DNA of 64,000 nucleotides, from NCBI RefSeq assembly GCF_001423295.1, contig NZ_LMNG01000030.1, positions 186,358 through 250,357 of the forward strand, in the 5' to 3' direction. The notes under the pieces were generated by a model that worked only from the letters and a program-made list of their open reading frames with translations, was not told the origin of the DNA and ran no database searches. Made by a program: the position numbers and the translations under genes. Source of the stretch: Methylobacterium sp. Leaf112 (GTDB taxonomy: Bacteria > Pseudomonadota > Alphaproteobacteria > Rhizobiales > Beijerinckiaceae). Below are positions 45,819 to 59,131 of this stretch, in pieces (within the stretch, counting starts at the first letter, position 1; every line of letters starts with the position of its first letter).

Positions 45819-46925
45819 TCAGCCGATGCGCGCCTTGAGGGCGGCCACGACGGCATCGCCCATCCCGGCGGTGCCGAGCGCCTGTGCGCCCTCGGCGGCG
45901 ATGTCCCGGGTGCGGGCGCCACTGGCGAGGGCGTCCGTGATCGCGCCGTCGAGGAGATCCGCCGCCTCGCCGAGGCCGAACGAGTAGCGCAGGGCCATGG
46001 CCAGCGATCCGATCATCGCGAGGGGGTTGGCGATGTCGCGCCCGGCGATGTCCGGTGCCGAGCCGTGCACGGGCTCGTAGAGGGCTTTTCGCGAACCCTT
46101 GTCATCGACGGCGCCCAGCGACGCCGAGGGCAGCATGCCCAGGGACCCGGTGAGCATGGCGGCCACGTCGGAGAGCACGTCGCCGAACAGGTTGTCGGTC
46201 ACGAGCACGTCGTACTGCTTCGGGCGGCGCACGAGCTGCATGGCGCAATTGTCGGCGAGCACGTGCTCCAGGGCCACGTCCGTGTACTCGGCATGGACCC
46301 GGGTGACGACCTCCTTCCACAGGACGCCGGACTTCATCACGTTGTGCTTCTCGGCCGAGGCGACCCGGCCCGAACGCTTGCGCGCCAGATCGAAGGCGAC
46401 GTGGGCGATGCGCTCGATCTCGCCCGTGGTGTAGACCTGGGTGTCGACGGCGCGCTTCGACCCGTCGGGCAGGGTGGTGATCTCCTTCGGCTCCCCGAAG
46501 TACACGCCGCCGGTGAGCTCGCGTACGATCATGATGTCGAGGCCCTCGACGAGCTCGCGCTTGAGAGCGGAGGCGTCGGCGAGCGCCGGGTAGCAGATCG
46601 CCGGACGCAGATTCGCGAACAAGCCCAGATCCTTGCGCAGGCGGAGAAGGCCCGATTCGGGGCGGATCTCGTAGGCGACGTCGGCCCATTTCGGACCGCC
46701 GACGGCGCCGAGCAGTACCGCATCGGCCGCATCCGCCCGGGCGAGGGCCGCGTCGGTGAGCGCCACGCCATGGGCGTCGATGGCGCTGCCGCCGACGAGG
46801 TCGTGCTCGGTCTCGAACGCCGCGATGCCGGCCTGCCCCAGGAAGCCGATCACCGTCTCGACCTGTGCCATCACCTCGGGGCCGATGCCGTCGCCGGGCA
46901 GAAGGAGGAGCTTGTAGGTGGTCAT
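45819..46925 (-). CDS. leuB: 3-isopropylmalate dehydrogenase
   Basis: NAD-dependent decarboxylating dehydrogenase of leucine synthesis. 368 residues starting [18 protein letters not shown], the canonical start, at the ATG 46925. Substrate and cofactor motifs are present: [53 protein letters not shown], and HGSAPDIAG. The frame upstream to 47306 is a shadow of the neighbouring polyprenyl synthase gene. Confidence 0.97.
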   Translation of the reverse strand: MTTYKLLLLPGDGIGPEVMAQVETVIGFLGQAGIAAFETEHDLVGGSAIDAHGVALTDAALARADAADAVLLGAVGGPKWADVAYEIRPESGLLRLRKDLGLFANLRPAICYPALADASALKRELVEGLDIMIVRELTGGVYFGEPKEITTLPDGSKRAVDTQVYTTGEIERIAHVAFDLARKRSGRVASAEKHNVMKSGVLWKEVVTRVHAEYTDVALEHVLADNCAMQLVRRPKQYDVLVTDNLFGDVLSDVAAMLTGSLGMLPSASLGAVDDKGSRKALYEPVHGSAPDIAGRDIANPLAMIGSLAMALRYSFGLGEAADLLDGAITDALASGARTRDIAAEGAQALGTAGMGDAVVAALKARIG

Positions 46926-47010
46926 AGGATCAACTCGCCTGGGTTCATCGTCCCGTCGGACGCTGTACGATGGGCTGCGGCGGAGCCGCAGCATTTGGGG
47001 TTGCGGGTGT

Positions 47011-47973
47011 TCAGACCTTCCGCGCCACGGTGAACCGCGCCGCGTCCCGCAGAATCTGGGCCCTGTCGCCCCAGGCCGAGACCGCATCCTCGCAGACGCC
47101 CACGAGACGGTCGCACTCCGCGCGTGCGCCGTCGAGGCCGAGGCGGTCGACGAGGGTGGCCTTGCCGGCGTCCTTGTCCTTGCCCGTCGCCTTGCCCATG
47201 GCTTCCGCCGAGGCTTCGCGGTCGAGGATGTCGTCGGCGATCTGGAAGGCCTGACCCAGGGCGTGGCCGTAGCGCAGGAGCGCGCGACGCTGGTCCGGCG
47301 TCGCACCGCCCACGATGGCGCCGGCCTCCACCGAGAAGGCCAGGATCGCGCCGGTCTTCATGGCCTGGAGCTGCAAGGTATCGTCGACGGTGAGCGAGAC
47401 GGCTCCGAAGCGCCCTTCCGCCCCGAGATCGAGGAGCTGGCCGCCGACCATGCCGCCGAGGCCCGAGGCCTTGGCGAGGCCGAGTACGAGATCGGCCCGG
47501 ATGGCAGGATCGGGCTGCCAGGCCGAATCGGCCAGGACTTCGAAGGCCAGAGTTTGAAGCGCGTCGCCGACCAGGATGGCGGTGGCCTCGTCGTAGGCCT
47601 TGTGCACGGTCGGCTTGCCGCGCCGCAGGTCGTCGTCGTCCATGGCCGGCATGTCGTCGTGGACGAGGGAGTAGCAATGCACGAGTTCGATGGCCGAGCC
47701 GGCGGCGAGCGCCCCGGCCTCGGGGCCGCCGAGCATGCGGGCGGTCTCGACGGCGAGGAACGGGCGCAGGCGCTTGCCGCCGCCGAGCACGGCGTGGCGC
47801 ATGGCCTCCATCAGGCGCACGGGGCGGGTGATCTCGCCGGCTTGCGTCTCGGCGGTCAGGCGGTCGGCGAGCCAGGCCTCGACGGTGTCGGCCACCGTGG
47901 CGAGCCTGTGGGAAAACGCGTCGACCGGGGCATCCGCCTTGACCGAAGCGTGAGATCCTTGCGTTGACGTCAT
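47011..47973 (-). CDS. ispA: Polyprenyl (farnesyl/geranylgeranyl) diphosphate synthase
   Basis: Prenyl transferase that condenses isopentenyl diphosphate onto allylic primers. 320 residues, as in IspA. The first aspartate-rich motif is [14 protein letters not shown] and the second is [16 protein letters not shown] and FQIADD are also in place. The DDxxxxD form with two intervening residues is the usual bacterial FPPS type. It may feed hopanoid, carotenoid or quinone synthesis. It starts back-to-back with mtgA; the two start regions overlap or nearly touch. Confidence 0.92.
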   Translation of the reverse strand: MTSTQGSHASVKADAPVDAFSHRLATVADTVEAWLADRLTAETQAGEITRPVRLMEAMRHAVLGGGKRLRPFLAVETARMLGGPEAGALAAGSAIELVHCYSLVHDDMPAMDDDDLRRGKPTVHKAYDEATAILVGDALQTLAFEVLADSAWQPDPAIRADLVLGLAKASGLGGMVGGQLLDLGAEGRFGAVSLTVDDTLQLQAMKTGAILAFSVEAGAIVGGATPDQRRALLRYGHALGQAFQIADDILDREASAEAMGKATGKDKDAGKATLVDRLGLDGARAECDRLVGVCEDAVSAWGDRAQILRDAARFTVARKV

Positions 47974-48001
47974 GGTCGGGCGGGCCTTCGGAAGTGTGAG
48001 C

Positions 48002-48772
48002 GTGGCGCGAGCGGAGGAGGTTCGAATTCAGGACGAGGCCGAGAGTGCCGAGCGGCCCCTGCGGCGCAGGCCGCCCCAGGCAGCCGCACGCCCGGCCCGT
48101 GGCCGCGGCCTGCGCAGGCTCGTCGGCCTCGTGCTGCTGGTGCCCGCCCTCGCGGTGGGTTTCCTGCTCGTCATGGCGCTCGTCTATAGCGCGGTGACCC
48201 CGCCCTCAACCCTGATGCTCGGGCGATGGGCGGCCCTCAAGGCTGTCGACCGGCAGGCCGTGGCCCTGTCGGCGATCTCGCCCCACCTCGTCCAGGCGGT
48301 GATCGCCTCGGAGGACCAGCGGTTCTGCCTGCATGGCGGCGTCGATTGGAACGCCCTTCGGGACGTGGTCGACGACGAGGAAGGCCCGAGCCGCGGCGCC
48401 TCGACGATCTCGATGCAGACCGTGAAGAACGTGTTCCTGTGGCCGGGGCGGTCGGTCCTGCGCAAGGGCCTCGAGATTCCCTTGGCCCTGGCGACGGATG
48501 CCCTGTGGGGCAAGCGCCGGATGCTCGAGGTCTACCTCAACGTCGCCGAGTGGGGCGAGGGGGTGTTCGGAGCCGAAGCCGCGGCGCAGCGCTGGTTCGG
48601 CAAACCCGCGCGCGACCTGACGCGCGCGGAGGCGGCCCTGCTCGCGGCGGTGCTGCCCAATCCGATCCTGCGAAACCCGGCCCTGCCGTCGCGCGGCGTT
48701 CGCGCGGCGGCCGCTCGCATCCAGGCCCGAATGAACGGGGTGGGCGGGCTGATGGGCTGCCTCAAACGATAG
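48002..48772 (+). CDS. mtgA: Monofunctional peptidoglycan glycosyltransferase
   Basis: GT51 enzyme that polymerises lipid II without a transpeptidase domain. About 256 residues from a GTG at 48002 (GGAAG 7 bases upstream; GTG at 47996 is an alternative). Membrane helix LVLLVPALAVGFLLVMALVY (~40-60). Catalytic motifs: EDQRFCLHGGVDW with the general Glu, GASTISMQTVKNVFLW, KRRMLEVYLNVAEWGEGVFG and ARDLTRAEAALLAAVLPNP. Divergent to ispA with almost no intergenic space. Confidence 0.93.
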   Translation: MARAEEVRIQDEAESAERPLRRRPPQAAARPARGRGLRRLVGLVLLVPALAVGFLLVMALVYSAVTPPSTLMLGRWAALKAVDRQAVALSAISPHLVQAVIASEDQRFCLHGGVDWNALRDVVDDEEGPSRGASTISMQTVKNVFLWPGRSVLRKGLEIPLALATDALWGKRRMLEVYLNVAEWGEGVFGAEAAAQRWFGKPARDLTRAEAALLAAVLPNPILRNPALPSRGVRAAAARIQARMNGVGGLMGCLKR

Positions 48773-48923
48773 CCCCACCTCGACACCCGGGGCGCGGAGG
48801 CGGCGGCGGGAAACGCCGTCGCGGTTCGTGACCCGCGTTTGAGGATTTCTCGATGCGGCCGACGTGATATCGCGATCCGCCCGGTGATTCGGCGCCGGCC
48901 TCGATTCCGGACGATCGCACGCC

Positions 48924-49964
48924 ATGCTCCGCACGCTCCCACGCCCATCCCTCCGCGTTGCGGCCGTCCTCCTGTCGGCGAACCTATTCGCATCGGTCTC
49001 GGTCTCGCCCGCCCGGGCGAACGACAGCGCGGCGGAACTCGACGCCGGCGGTCTCGTCCTGGTGAAGGACCGAGACATCGGTCTCGTTCGCGAGGATCTG
49101 CGCATCGGCCTCGAACGAATCACCGTGCGCTACGTCTTCCGCAATCGCTCGGCGAGCCCCCGCACCGTGCGGGTGGCCTTCCCGCTGCCCCCCATCGATG
49201 GCGCCGAACTCTCTTTTTCGGCCCAGGATCTGCCCGATGAATCGAGCGCCAACTTCGTCGGCTTCACGGTGGCGGTGGACGGCATACCCCTGACCCCGCA
49301 ACTCGAGGAGCGCGCCTTCCTCGGGGACCGCGAGGTCGGCGATCTCCTGCGCAAGCACGCCATTCCCCTCAACCCCATGCGGCGCGACGACCTCGCCAAG
49401 GCGCTGGCCAAGTTGTCGCGGCCCGCACGGGCCGAACTCGTCGCCGCCAAGCTGATTCCGGAGGCAGCCGAGATGGGCGAGGGCCTCTGGCGCAGCGAAG
49501 CGAAATTCCATTGGGACCAGACGTTTCCGCCCGGGCGCGACCTTGTCGTCGAGCACGTCTACCGGCCGGTCAACGGCAGTCTGCTGATCGGCGAGAGCGA
49601 CCTCAAGGACCAGGCTTTCCGCGCCCGCTACTGCCTCGACGATGCGGGGGCGGCGGGGCTGCGCCGGATCATCGCCGCCGCGGGGGCGAAGCCGGTCGAT
49701 GCGGGCGGAGGCCCGAACGCCGTCGTCCGCGCCGTGGTGGTTCCCTACATCGTCACCACGGCACGCAACTGGGCCGGCACCATCGGGACTTTCGCGCTCA
49801 CCGTCGACAAGGGGCATCCCAAGACTCTGGTGAGCCTGTGCCGAAACGGCCTCGTCAAGACCGGCCCCACGACCTTCGCCTTCACCGTCACCGACTTCGT
49901 ACCCGATGCCGATCTGAGGGTGCTCTACGTCTCGCCGGATGCGGAGGCGCTCGGCATCCGTTAG
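48924..49964 (+). CDS. DUF4424 family secreted protein
   Basis: 346 residues. Signal peptide (VAAVLLSANLFASVSVSPARA) then a beta-rich domain. Distinctive segments are DIGLVREDLRIGLERITVRYVFRN in parts, FPLPPIDGAELSF, LIPEAAEMGEGLWRSEAKFHWDQTFP, and ARYCLDDAG. It matches the DUF4424 family of periplasmic proteins with no assigned function. Separate from mtgA by about 150 bases; the next small gene follows 32 bases downstream. Confidence 0.8.
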   Translation: MLRTLPRPSLRVAAVLLSANLFASVSVSPARANDSAAELDAGGLVLVKDRDIGLVREDLRIGLERITVRYVFRNRSASPRTVRVAFPLPPIDGAELSFSAQDLPDESSANFVGFTVAVDGIPLTPQLEERAFLGDREVGDLLRKHAIPLNPMRRDDLAKALAKLSRPARAELVAAKLIPEAAEMGEGLWRSEAKFHWDQTFPPGRDLVVEHVYRPVNGSLLIGESDLKDQAFRARYCLDDAGAAGLRRIIAAAGAKPVDAGGGPNAVVRAVVVPYIVTTARNWAGTIGTFALTVDKGHPKTLVSLCRNGLVKTGPTTFAFTVTDFVPDADLRVLYVSPDAEALGIR

Positions 49965-49996
49965 AGGAGGCCGGAACGCTTCCAGAGAGACACGCG

Positions 49997-50563
49997 ATGA
50001 CCGAGCCGACCTTCGAACTCACCCTGGAGCGCATCGCGCTGATCCGCCGGATGGTGGTGGCCTGGAACCGGGAGGGGAGCGGCGCCCCCATCGTCCATCC
50101 GGACGCGCCCTACGGCAGCACGGATCGGGACGGCGACATCTTCAACGTCACCGGCGACGACGACGGCGCGGACGAGGAGCACCGGACCCTCGGCGACGGG
50201 CTGGCGGTGTTCTGCGCGAACGCGGTCCTCAAACCGGGGCGCTACGCCTATCACAACACCCTGGCCAAGCTCGATTCGGCCGATGTCGGCGACGTGTTCC
50301 GCGACGAGACCACCGGCGAGACGCCGGAGCACGTCACCTTCGACATCACAGCCGAGCATATCGCCCTGGTGCAGGCCCTGAACGTGGTGTGGGACACGGC
50401 CCGTGACGTGCCGGCCATCGACGTGGCCCGGCCCTACGGCACCGCCTCGGAGCCACCGACCCTGCACCACGAGATGCAGCCGGCCCTGCAGATCTTCCTG
50501 CGCTACGCCGATCTCGGCCCGGGAATGTTCCGGAGAGGCGTGGCCGGCTGGATCCCGGCTTGA
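49997..50563 (+). CDS. Internally duplicated hypothetical protein
   Basis: 188 residues composed of two related halves. FELTLERIALIRRMVVAWN and APYGSTDRDGD in the first match FDITAEHIALVQALNVVWD and RPYGTASEPPT in the second, followed by a helix ending AVFCANAVLKPGRYAY and QIFLRYADLGPGMFRR respectively. No signal peptide or membrane segment; acidic overall. The start ATG at 49997 is 32 bases after the DUF4424 stop, so co-expression is likely. I know no family; presumably a soluble helical pair. Confidence 0.7.
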   Translation: MTEPTFELTLERIALIRRMVVAWNREGSGAPIVHPDAPYGSTDRDGDIFNVTGDDDGADEEHRTLGDGLAVFCANAVLKPGRYAYHNTLAKLDSADVGDVFRDETTGETPEHVTFDITAEHIALVQALNVVWDTARDVPAIDVARPYGTASEPPTLHHEMQPALQIFLRYADLGPGMFRRGVAGWIPA

Positions 50564-50611
50564 CCACCGCTCGGACAAGCTCTCCCCCGTTGCGGGGGAG
50601 GGCCGCGCGGC

Positions 50612-51877
50612 TCAGGCGCCGAGCTTCTTCTTGCGCTGGGCGAGGGTGCGCAGGCGCAGGGCATTGAGCTTGATGAAGCCCGCCGCGTCGCGGTGATCGT
50701 AGGCCACGGCCCCTTCCTCGAAGGTGACGAGGTCCTGATCGTAGAGGGAGTTCGGGCTGGTGCGGCCGATCACGTGGATGCCGCCCTTGTAGAGCTTCAG
50801 CCGGACCTCGCCGGTGACCATCTCCTGGCTCTTGTCGATGAGGGCCTGGAGCATTTCCCGCTCCGGTGAGAACCAGAAGCCGTTGTAGATCAGCTCCGCA
50901 TATTGCGGCATGATCTGGTCCTTGAGGTGCGCCGCACCCCGGTCGAGGGTGATCGACTCGATGGCGCGGTGGGCCGGCAGAAGGATGGTGCCGCCCGGCG
51001 TCTCGTACATGCCGCGGCTCTTCATGCCGACGAAGCGGTTCTCCACGAGATCGAGGCGGCCGATGCCGTTGTCGTGGCCGAGCTGGTTGAGCTTGGCGAG
51101 CAGCGAGGCTGGCGACAGCGCCTCGCCGTCGATGGAGACGGCGTCGCCCTTCTCGAAGCCGATGGTGACGATGGTGGGGGTATCGGGCGCCTCTTCCGGC
51201 GACAGCGTGCGGGAATAGACGTAGTCCGGCACCTCGTCGGCGGGATCCTCGAGCACCTTGCCCTCGGAGGAGGCGTGCAGGAGGTTGGCGTCCACCGAGA
51301 ACGGGCTCTCGCCGCGCTTGTCCTTCGAGATCGGGATCTGGTGCTGTTCGGCGAAGGCGATGAGCTGCTCGCGGCTCTTCAGGTCCCACTCACGCCACGG
51401 GGCGATGACGGTCACGTCGGGCTTGAGCGCATAATAGCCGAGCTCGAACCGCACCTGATCGTTGCCCTTGCCGGTGGCGCCGTGACAGACGGCATCCGCG
51501 CCGAGGCGCTCGGCGATCTCGATCTGCTTCTTCGCGATCAGCGGCCGGGCGATGGAGGTGCCGAGGAGATAGACCCCCTCGTAGACTGCGTTGGCGCGAA
51601 ACATCGGGAAGACGTAGTCCCGCACGAACTCCTCGCGCAGATCCTCGATGAAGATGTTCTCGGGCTTGATGCCGAGGAGCTCGGCCTTCTTGCGCGCCGG
51701 CTCCAGTTCCTCGCCCTGGCCGAGATCGGCCGTGAAGGTGATGACCTCGCAGCCATAGGTGGTCTGCAGCCACTTCAGGATGATCGAGGTGTCGAGACCG
51801 CCCGAATAGGCTAGCACGACCTTGTTGACGGGCTTCGGGTTCGCGTCTGGCATCGGACTCGCTTCGGGTTCGGACAT
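50612..51877 (-). CDS. argG: Argininosuccinate synthase
   Basis: Joins citrulline and aspartate with ATP in arginine synthesis. 421 residues from the ATG at 51877 ([11 protein letters not shown]); an ATG eight codons later is an alternative, and neither has a strong ribosome binding site. Motifs: the PP-loop AYSGGLDTS, the E(Y/F)VF block, DKRGESPFS, the [15 protein letters not shown] segment. Length fits the bacterial enzyme (about 400-420). It is divergent to the isomerase-like gene at 52032. Confidence 0.96.
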   Translation of the reverse strand: MSEPEASPMPDANPKPVNKVVLAYSGGLDTSIILKWLQTTYGCEVITFTADLGQGEELEPARKKAELLGIKPENIFIEDLREEFVRDYVFPMFRANAVYEGVYLLGTSIARPLIAKKQIEIAERLGADAVCHGATGKGNDQVRFELGYYALKPDVTVIAPWREWDLKSREQLIAFAEQHQIPISKDKRGESPFSVDANLLHASSEGKVLEDPADEVPDYVYSRTLSPEEAPDTPTIVTIGFEKGDAVSIDGEALSPASLLAKLNQLGHDNGIGRLDLVENRFVGMKSRGMYETPGGTILLPAHRAIESITLDRGAAHLKDQIMPQYAELIYNGFWFSPEREMLQALIDKSQEMVTGEVRLKLYKGGIHVIGRTSPNSLYDQDLVTFEEGAVAYDHRDAAGFIKLNALRLRTLAQRKKKLGA

Positions 51878-52031
51878 CGGGCGTCTGGCGCGGCTTATCA
51901 GCGGAGCGATGGACGGTGCAACCGCCGTGCCGCCGACGCGTTCGTCAGCGTGACAGTGGCCCTGGCGACCTTGCCCCCGTCGCTTCCAGGGGCCAATCTG
52001 GCCGCTTCCAGAGAATCCGGAGATTCGACGT

Positions 52032-52661
52032 ATGCCGCGCCGGCCGACCCTCGAATTCTGGTACGAGTTCGCATCCACCTATTCCTATCTCTCGGCCATG
52101 CGGATCGACGCCCTCGCGGACGCGACCGGTGTCGAGGTGCGCTGGCGGCCCTTCCTCGTCGGGCCGATCTTCGCCGCCCAGGGCTGGAACTCATCACCGT
52201 TCAACCTCTACCCGGCCAAGGGTCGGAACATGTGGCGCGACGTGGAGCGCGAGGCCGCCCGGATCGGCCTGCCGGCGGTGACGCGTCCCGATCCGTTCCC
52301 GCAGAACAGCCTCAGCGCCACGCGGGCCGCCACCTACGGCATGGACCACGACTGGCTCGTGCCGTTCTCGAAGGCGGTCTACGAGGCCGAATTCGCGCGC
52401 GGACAGTCCATCGCCGAACCACCCGCCGTGGTCGCCCTGCTCAACGGCCTCGGCCTCGACGGGACGATCATCCTCAAGCAGGCGGCGTCGGAAACGAACA
52501 AGGGGCGCCTGCGCGTCAACGGCGAGGAGGCGCGCTCACGCGGGATCTTCGGCGCACCAACCTTCCTCACCGGCGACGGCGAATTGTTCTGGGGCAACGA
52601 CCGCCTCGAGCAGGCGCTCGCCTGGGCGGCGGGCGACCGGCCCGGGGCCATGCGGGAGTAG
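52032..52661 (+). CDS. 2-hydroxychromene-2-carboxylate isomerase-like protein
   Basis: 209 residues of the thioredoxin-fold DsbA-like family, without signal peptide and without CxxC, as in kappa-class glutathione transferases and NahD-type isomerases. Landmarks are [34 protein letters not shown] and the cis-Pro loop [10 protein letters not shown]. Glutathione-dependent isomerase or transferase activity is expected; substrate unknown. Divergent to argG with about 150 bases between. Confidence 0.88.
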   Translation: MPRRPTLEFWYEFASTYSYLSAMRIDALADATGVEVRWRPFLVGPIFAAQGWNSSPFNLYPAKGRNMWRDVEREAARIGLPAVTRPDPFPQNSLSATRAATYGMDHDWLVPFSKAVYEAEFARGQSIAEPPAVVALLNGLGLDGTIILKQAASETNKGRLRVNGEEARSRGIFGAPTFLTGDGELFWGNDRLEQALAWAAGDRPGAMRE

Positions 52662-52727
52662 GCGTTTCGCCCCGAGCCGATCGGGATTAGAACCGGGCCC
52701 GACCTCTCCTCGATCCCGGGCCGCCCC

Positions 52728-53417
52728 ATGCGCTTCGACCGTCGGCATTTTCTCGCCTCCACCGCCGCCATCGGCCTCGCGGGCGCCGGCCGGGCGTTCG
52801 CCCAGGGCTACGGCCAGACCTACAAGGTCGACAGCGACGAGGGCCGCCCCGTCGCCAACATGCGCCTGCCCGGCGAGATCGTCGGCGAGATTCCGGGCCT
52901 GAAGGGGGTGACCTATATCGGGCCCGCCGACGCCGAGACGACCCTGTACGAGTTCTTCGACTACAATTGCCCGTACTGCCGAAAGGCCGCCTCCGACATG
53001 GTTTCGCTGGCGGAGAGCGATTCCACTCTGCGCATCGGCCTCGTCAACAATCCGATCCTCGCGCCCCAATCGGCCCAGGCCGCCAAGGTGGTGCTGGCCG
53101 TGCAACGCCGGCTCGGCTCGGCCGCCGCATGGAGCCTGTACCGAATCCTTCTCGCCGGACGCGGCACCATCGACGGTACCGGCGCCCTCAAGGCCGCGGC
53201 CAAGCTCGGCGTGCCGTCCGCCGAGCTGGAGACCATCGGCGACAGCGAGGAAGTCCGCCTCGCCCTGAAGGCCCAGATGCGGATGGCGGCCGATCTCGGG
53301 CTTGCCGCCACACCGTCCTACGTGCTCGGCAACACGGGCCTCCTCGGGCATCCCGGCGCCAAGTCCCTGGCCCGGATGATCGCGGCCACGCGGCGTTGCG
53401 ACCGGATCGCCTGCTGA
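52728..53417 (+). CDS. Thiol:disulfide interchange (DsbA-like) protein with Tat signal
   Basis: 229 residues. The N-terminus DRRHFLASTAAIGLAGAG is a twin-arginine signal, so the protein is exported folded. The thioredoxin-fold domain has a CPYC active site (FDYNCPYCRKA, ~84) and the cis-Pro in AATPSYVLG. CPYC is typical of glutaredoxin/thioredoxin; DsbA usually has CPHC. A Tat route for a disulfide oxidoreductase is unusual but documented in this family. It may oxidise or isomerise periplasmic protein thiols, such as the cysteine-rich secreted proteins here. Confidence 0.85.
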   Translation: MRFDRRHFLASTAAIGLAGAGRAFAQGYGQTYKVDSDEGRPVANMRLPGEIVGEIPGLKGVTYIGPADAETTLYEFFDYNCPYCRKAASDMVSLAESDSTLRIGLVNNPILAPQSAQAAKVVLAVQRRLGSAAAWSLYRILLAGRGTIDGTGALKAAAKLGVPSAELETIGDSEEVRLALKAQMRMAADLGLAATPSYVLGNTGLLGHPGAKSLARMIAATRRCDRIAC

Positions 53418-53718
53418 CGCCCGCCTCACCTTCGCCACCGTTCGGCGCGACCGCGTGTTCGAGACGCTGCTGCGTCGCACGAGCGGCCGTGCCCCGATCG
53501 GGCGCGCAACCCCCTCGACGGGCTGTCCCGTGTCGGCGTGGCCGATCGTCTTGCGCCCCTAGAACCCGCATGCTAGGCCCTCGCCGCGCCGGAAGGGCGG
53601 GTTTTTCCATGACCCGCGCAGACCGGCACGTTCCCAATCCTGACGGTTTCGCAAACCTGCGCCGGACACGGCACGCAGTGGCCGAAACCCTAGGGCCGGA
53701 TTGAAGAGAGAGCGGCGC
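53418..53718 (+). other. Intergenic region ahead of the atp operon
   Basis: No gene recognised. The AT-poor sequence includes GGGCGGGTTTTTCC at about 53594, which could be part of a promoter or weak terminator. Presumed to hold the atpHAGDC promoter. Confidence 0.35.
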
Positions 53719-55889
<2,171 letters not shown>

Positions 55890-55897
55890 AGGACCCT

Positions 55898-55922
55898 CGG
55901 CCGATCCGCAGATGATCGGCCG
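55898..55922 (+). other. Hairpin 1 between atpA and atpG
   Basis: CGGCCGATC pairs perfectly with GATCGGCCG around 7 bases, 9 bases after the atpA stop. No T run, so not a normal terminator; probable mRNA stability or processing element. Confidence 0.7.
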
Positions 55923-55935
55923 AACGTCAGTGTAA

Positions 55936-55965
55936 GCGAGGTATCCGGAAGGCCGGATACCTCGC
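55936..55965 (+). other. Hairpin 2 between atpA and atpG
   Basis: GCGAGGTATCCGG and CCGGATACCTCGC form a perfect 13-bp stem with loop AAGG. Like hairpin 1 it lacks a T tract, and it ends about 35 bases before the atpG start. Confidence 0.75.
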
Positions 55966-56000
55966 CTTGAGCCGCAGCGGATGGATCTGGAAGTCACCCC

Positions 56001-56876
56001 ATGGCGAGTTTGAAGGATCTGCGTAACCGCATCGCTTCGGTGAAGGGCACGCAGAAGATCACCAAGGCCATGCAGATGGTCGCCGCCGCCAAGCTGCGGC
56101 GCGCCCAAATGGCCGCCGAGAGCGCGCGTCCCTACGCAGAGAAGATGTCCCAGGTGCTCGGCAACTTGGCCGCCAACCTCGTCGGCGGCGTCCAGGGTCC
56201 GAAGCTGCTCTCGGGCACCGGCTCGGAGAAGACCCACCTCCTCATCGTCTGCACGGCCGATCGAGGCCTGTGCGGCGGCTTCAACTCGTCGATCGTGCGT
56301 CTGGCCCGCGAGCACATCCGCCGGCTCACCGCCGAGGGCAAGACGGTGAAGATCGTCACCGTCGGCAAGAAGGGCTACGACCTCCTGCGCCGCCAGTACC
56401 GCGACCAGATCATCGAGAACCGCGATCTGCGCGGCAACAAGCCGGTGGATTACGAATTCGCCGCCGAGATCGCCGACAGCGTCATCGCCCGTTTCGAGGC
56501 CGGCGAGTTCGATGTCGCGACGCTGTTCTACTCGCGCTTCCGCTCGGTGATCGCCCAGGTTCCGACCGCCCAGAAGCTGATCCCGGCGGAACTGCCCGAG
56601 ACCGGTGCCACGGCCCCGGACGCCGCCCTGCAGTTCGAGCCGAGCGAGGAGGCCATCCTCGACACCCTGTTGCCGCGCAACCTCACGGTGCAGGTGTTCC
56701 GGGCGCTCCTCGAGAACGCCGCCTCCGAGCAGGGAGCCCGCACGGGTGCCATGGATTCGGCCACGCGCAACGCCGGCGAAATGATCAAGAAGCAGACGCA
56801 GATCTACAACCGTACGCGTCAGGCCATGATCACCAAGGAACTCATCGAAATCATCTCGGGCGCCGAGGCCCTCTAG
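56001..56876 (+). CDS. atpG: ATP synthase F1 gamma subunit
   Basis: 291 residues forming the rotating central shaft. Hallmarks: [20 protein letters not shown] at the start, [31 protein letters not shown], and the C-terminal [19 protein letters not shown] coiled-coil segment. The alphaproteobacterial insertion around ~195-210 ([15 protein letters not shown]) is visible. Length is normal. Confidence 0.97.
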   Translation: MASLKDLRNRIASVKGTQKITKAMQMVAAAKLRRAQMAAESARPYAEKMSQVLGNLAANLVGGVQGPKLLSGTGSEKTHLLIVCTADRGLCGGFNSSIVRLAREHIRRLTAEGKTVKIVTVGKKGYDLLRRQYRDQIIENRDLRGNKPVDYEFAAEIADSVIARFEAGEFDVATLFYSRFRSVIAQVPTAQKLIPAELPETGATAPDAALQFEPSEEAILDTLLPRNLTVQVFRALLENAASEQGARTGAMDSATRNAGEMIKKQTQIYNRTRQAMITKELIEIISGAEAL

Positions 56877-56894
56877 GCCGCTCCGGCACCCTGA

Positions 56895-58382
<1,488 letters not shown>

Positions 58383-58384
58383 TC

Positions 58385-58633
58385 TTGAGCAGCAAGATCG
58401 GTCTTCTCCTCGTCGGTCTCGTCGTCGGCGCCCTGGCCGGGTACCTCACCCGGCCCCAGGCCGCCGAAATCAAGATCGGGGATTTCAGCCTCGAAGTTCA
58501 GGGTGACAAGCCGGCGGGTACGTCCGGCGGTACCCTGACCACCGGCCAGATGCAGCATATCGGCATCTTCGCGGTGATCGGCGCGGCCCTCGGCCTCGGG
58601 GTCGGCTTCGTCGCCGGCCGCGGCCGGGCCTGA
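58385..58633 (+). CDS. Small two-helix membrane protein between atpD and atpC
   Basis: 82 residues from a TTG, 2 bases after the atpD stop (translational coupling likely). Two Gly/Ala/Val-rich membrane segments, IGLLLVGLVVGALAGYL and IGIFAVIGAALGLGVGFVAG, flank a ~35-residue hydrophilic loop. It resembles no known ATP synthase subunit, and IF1-type inhibitors are soluble. It is likely an inner-membrane accessory factor, but function is unknown. The coding pattern and start support a real gene; no homology can be checked here. Confidence 0.65.
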   Translation: MSSKIGLLLVGLVVGALAGYLTRPQAAEIKIGDFSLEVQGDKPAGTSGGTLTTGQMQHIGIFAVIGAALGLGVGFVAGRGRA

Positions 58634-58641
58634 CACCCTCT

Positions 58642-58670
58642 ACGGCGCACGGCCCCGGGCCGCGCGCCGT
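58642..58670 (+). other. Strong hairpin before atpC
   Basis: ACGGCGC pairs with GCGCCGT and the inner GGCCC with GGGCC, giving a nearly continuous GC-rich stem about 40 bases ahead of the atpC start. No T tract follows. Confidence 0.6.
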
Positions 58671-58710
58671 TCCGCACGACAGACACACCCGAACCGGGAT
58701 TCGCGACGTC

Positions 58711-59112
58711 ATGGCCACCTTCCAGTTCGATTTCGTCGGTCCCGAGCGGACGGTGTATTCCGGCCCGATCGAGGCCGTGCAGCTTCCCGGCATCGAGGGG
58801 GAGATGACCGTTCTGCCGGGCCATGCTCCGGTGCTCACCGCCCTGAAGGTTGGCGTCATCGTGATCAACGAGGCCGGCCACGCCGGCAAGCGCGTCCTCG
58901 TACGCGGCGGTTTCGCCGATATCGGGCCGACCTCCGTCACCGTCATCGCCGAACGGGCCAATCCCTTCGAGGAGATCACACCGGAATCCCTCGACCGCGA
59001 TATCGCCGCCGTCGAACTCCTGCGCGATGCGACCACGGATTTCGCCAAGAAGGACGAGCTCAACGGCCAGATCGTCCAGCTTCAGGATGCAAAGGTCGCC
59101 CTCGCGCTCTGA
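58711..59112 (+). CDS. atpC: ATP synthase F1 epsilon subunit
   Basis: 133 residues. Begins ATFQFDFVGPERTVYSG and continues GIEGEMTVLPGHAPVLTALK, the conserved beta-sandwich of epsilon. The C-terminal helical part contains LDRDIAAVELLRDATTDFAK. Couples F1 to rotation and restrains ATP hydrolysis. Last gene of the atp operon. Confidence 0.96.
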   Translation: MATFQFDFVGPERTVYSGPIEAVQLPGIEGEMTVLPGHAPVLTALKVGVIVINEAGHAGKRVLVRGGFADIGPTSVTVIAERANPFEEITPESLDRDIAAVELLRDATTDFAKKDELNGQIVQLQDAKVALAL

Positions 59113-59131
59113 GGTCGAACCGGCCCGAAAT

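Noticed and set aside
46974-46992. Hairpin GCTGCGGC-GGA-GCCGCAGC between leuB and ispA
   Set aside because: Short, without T tract; may be chance in GC-rich DNA.
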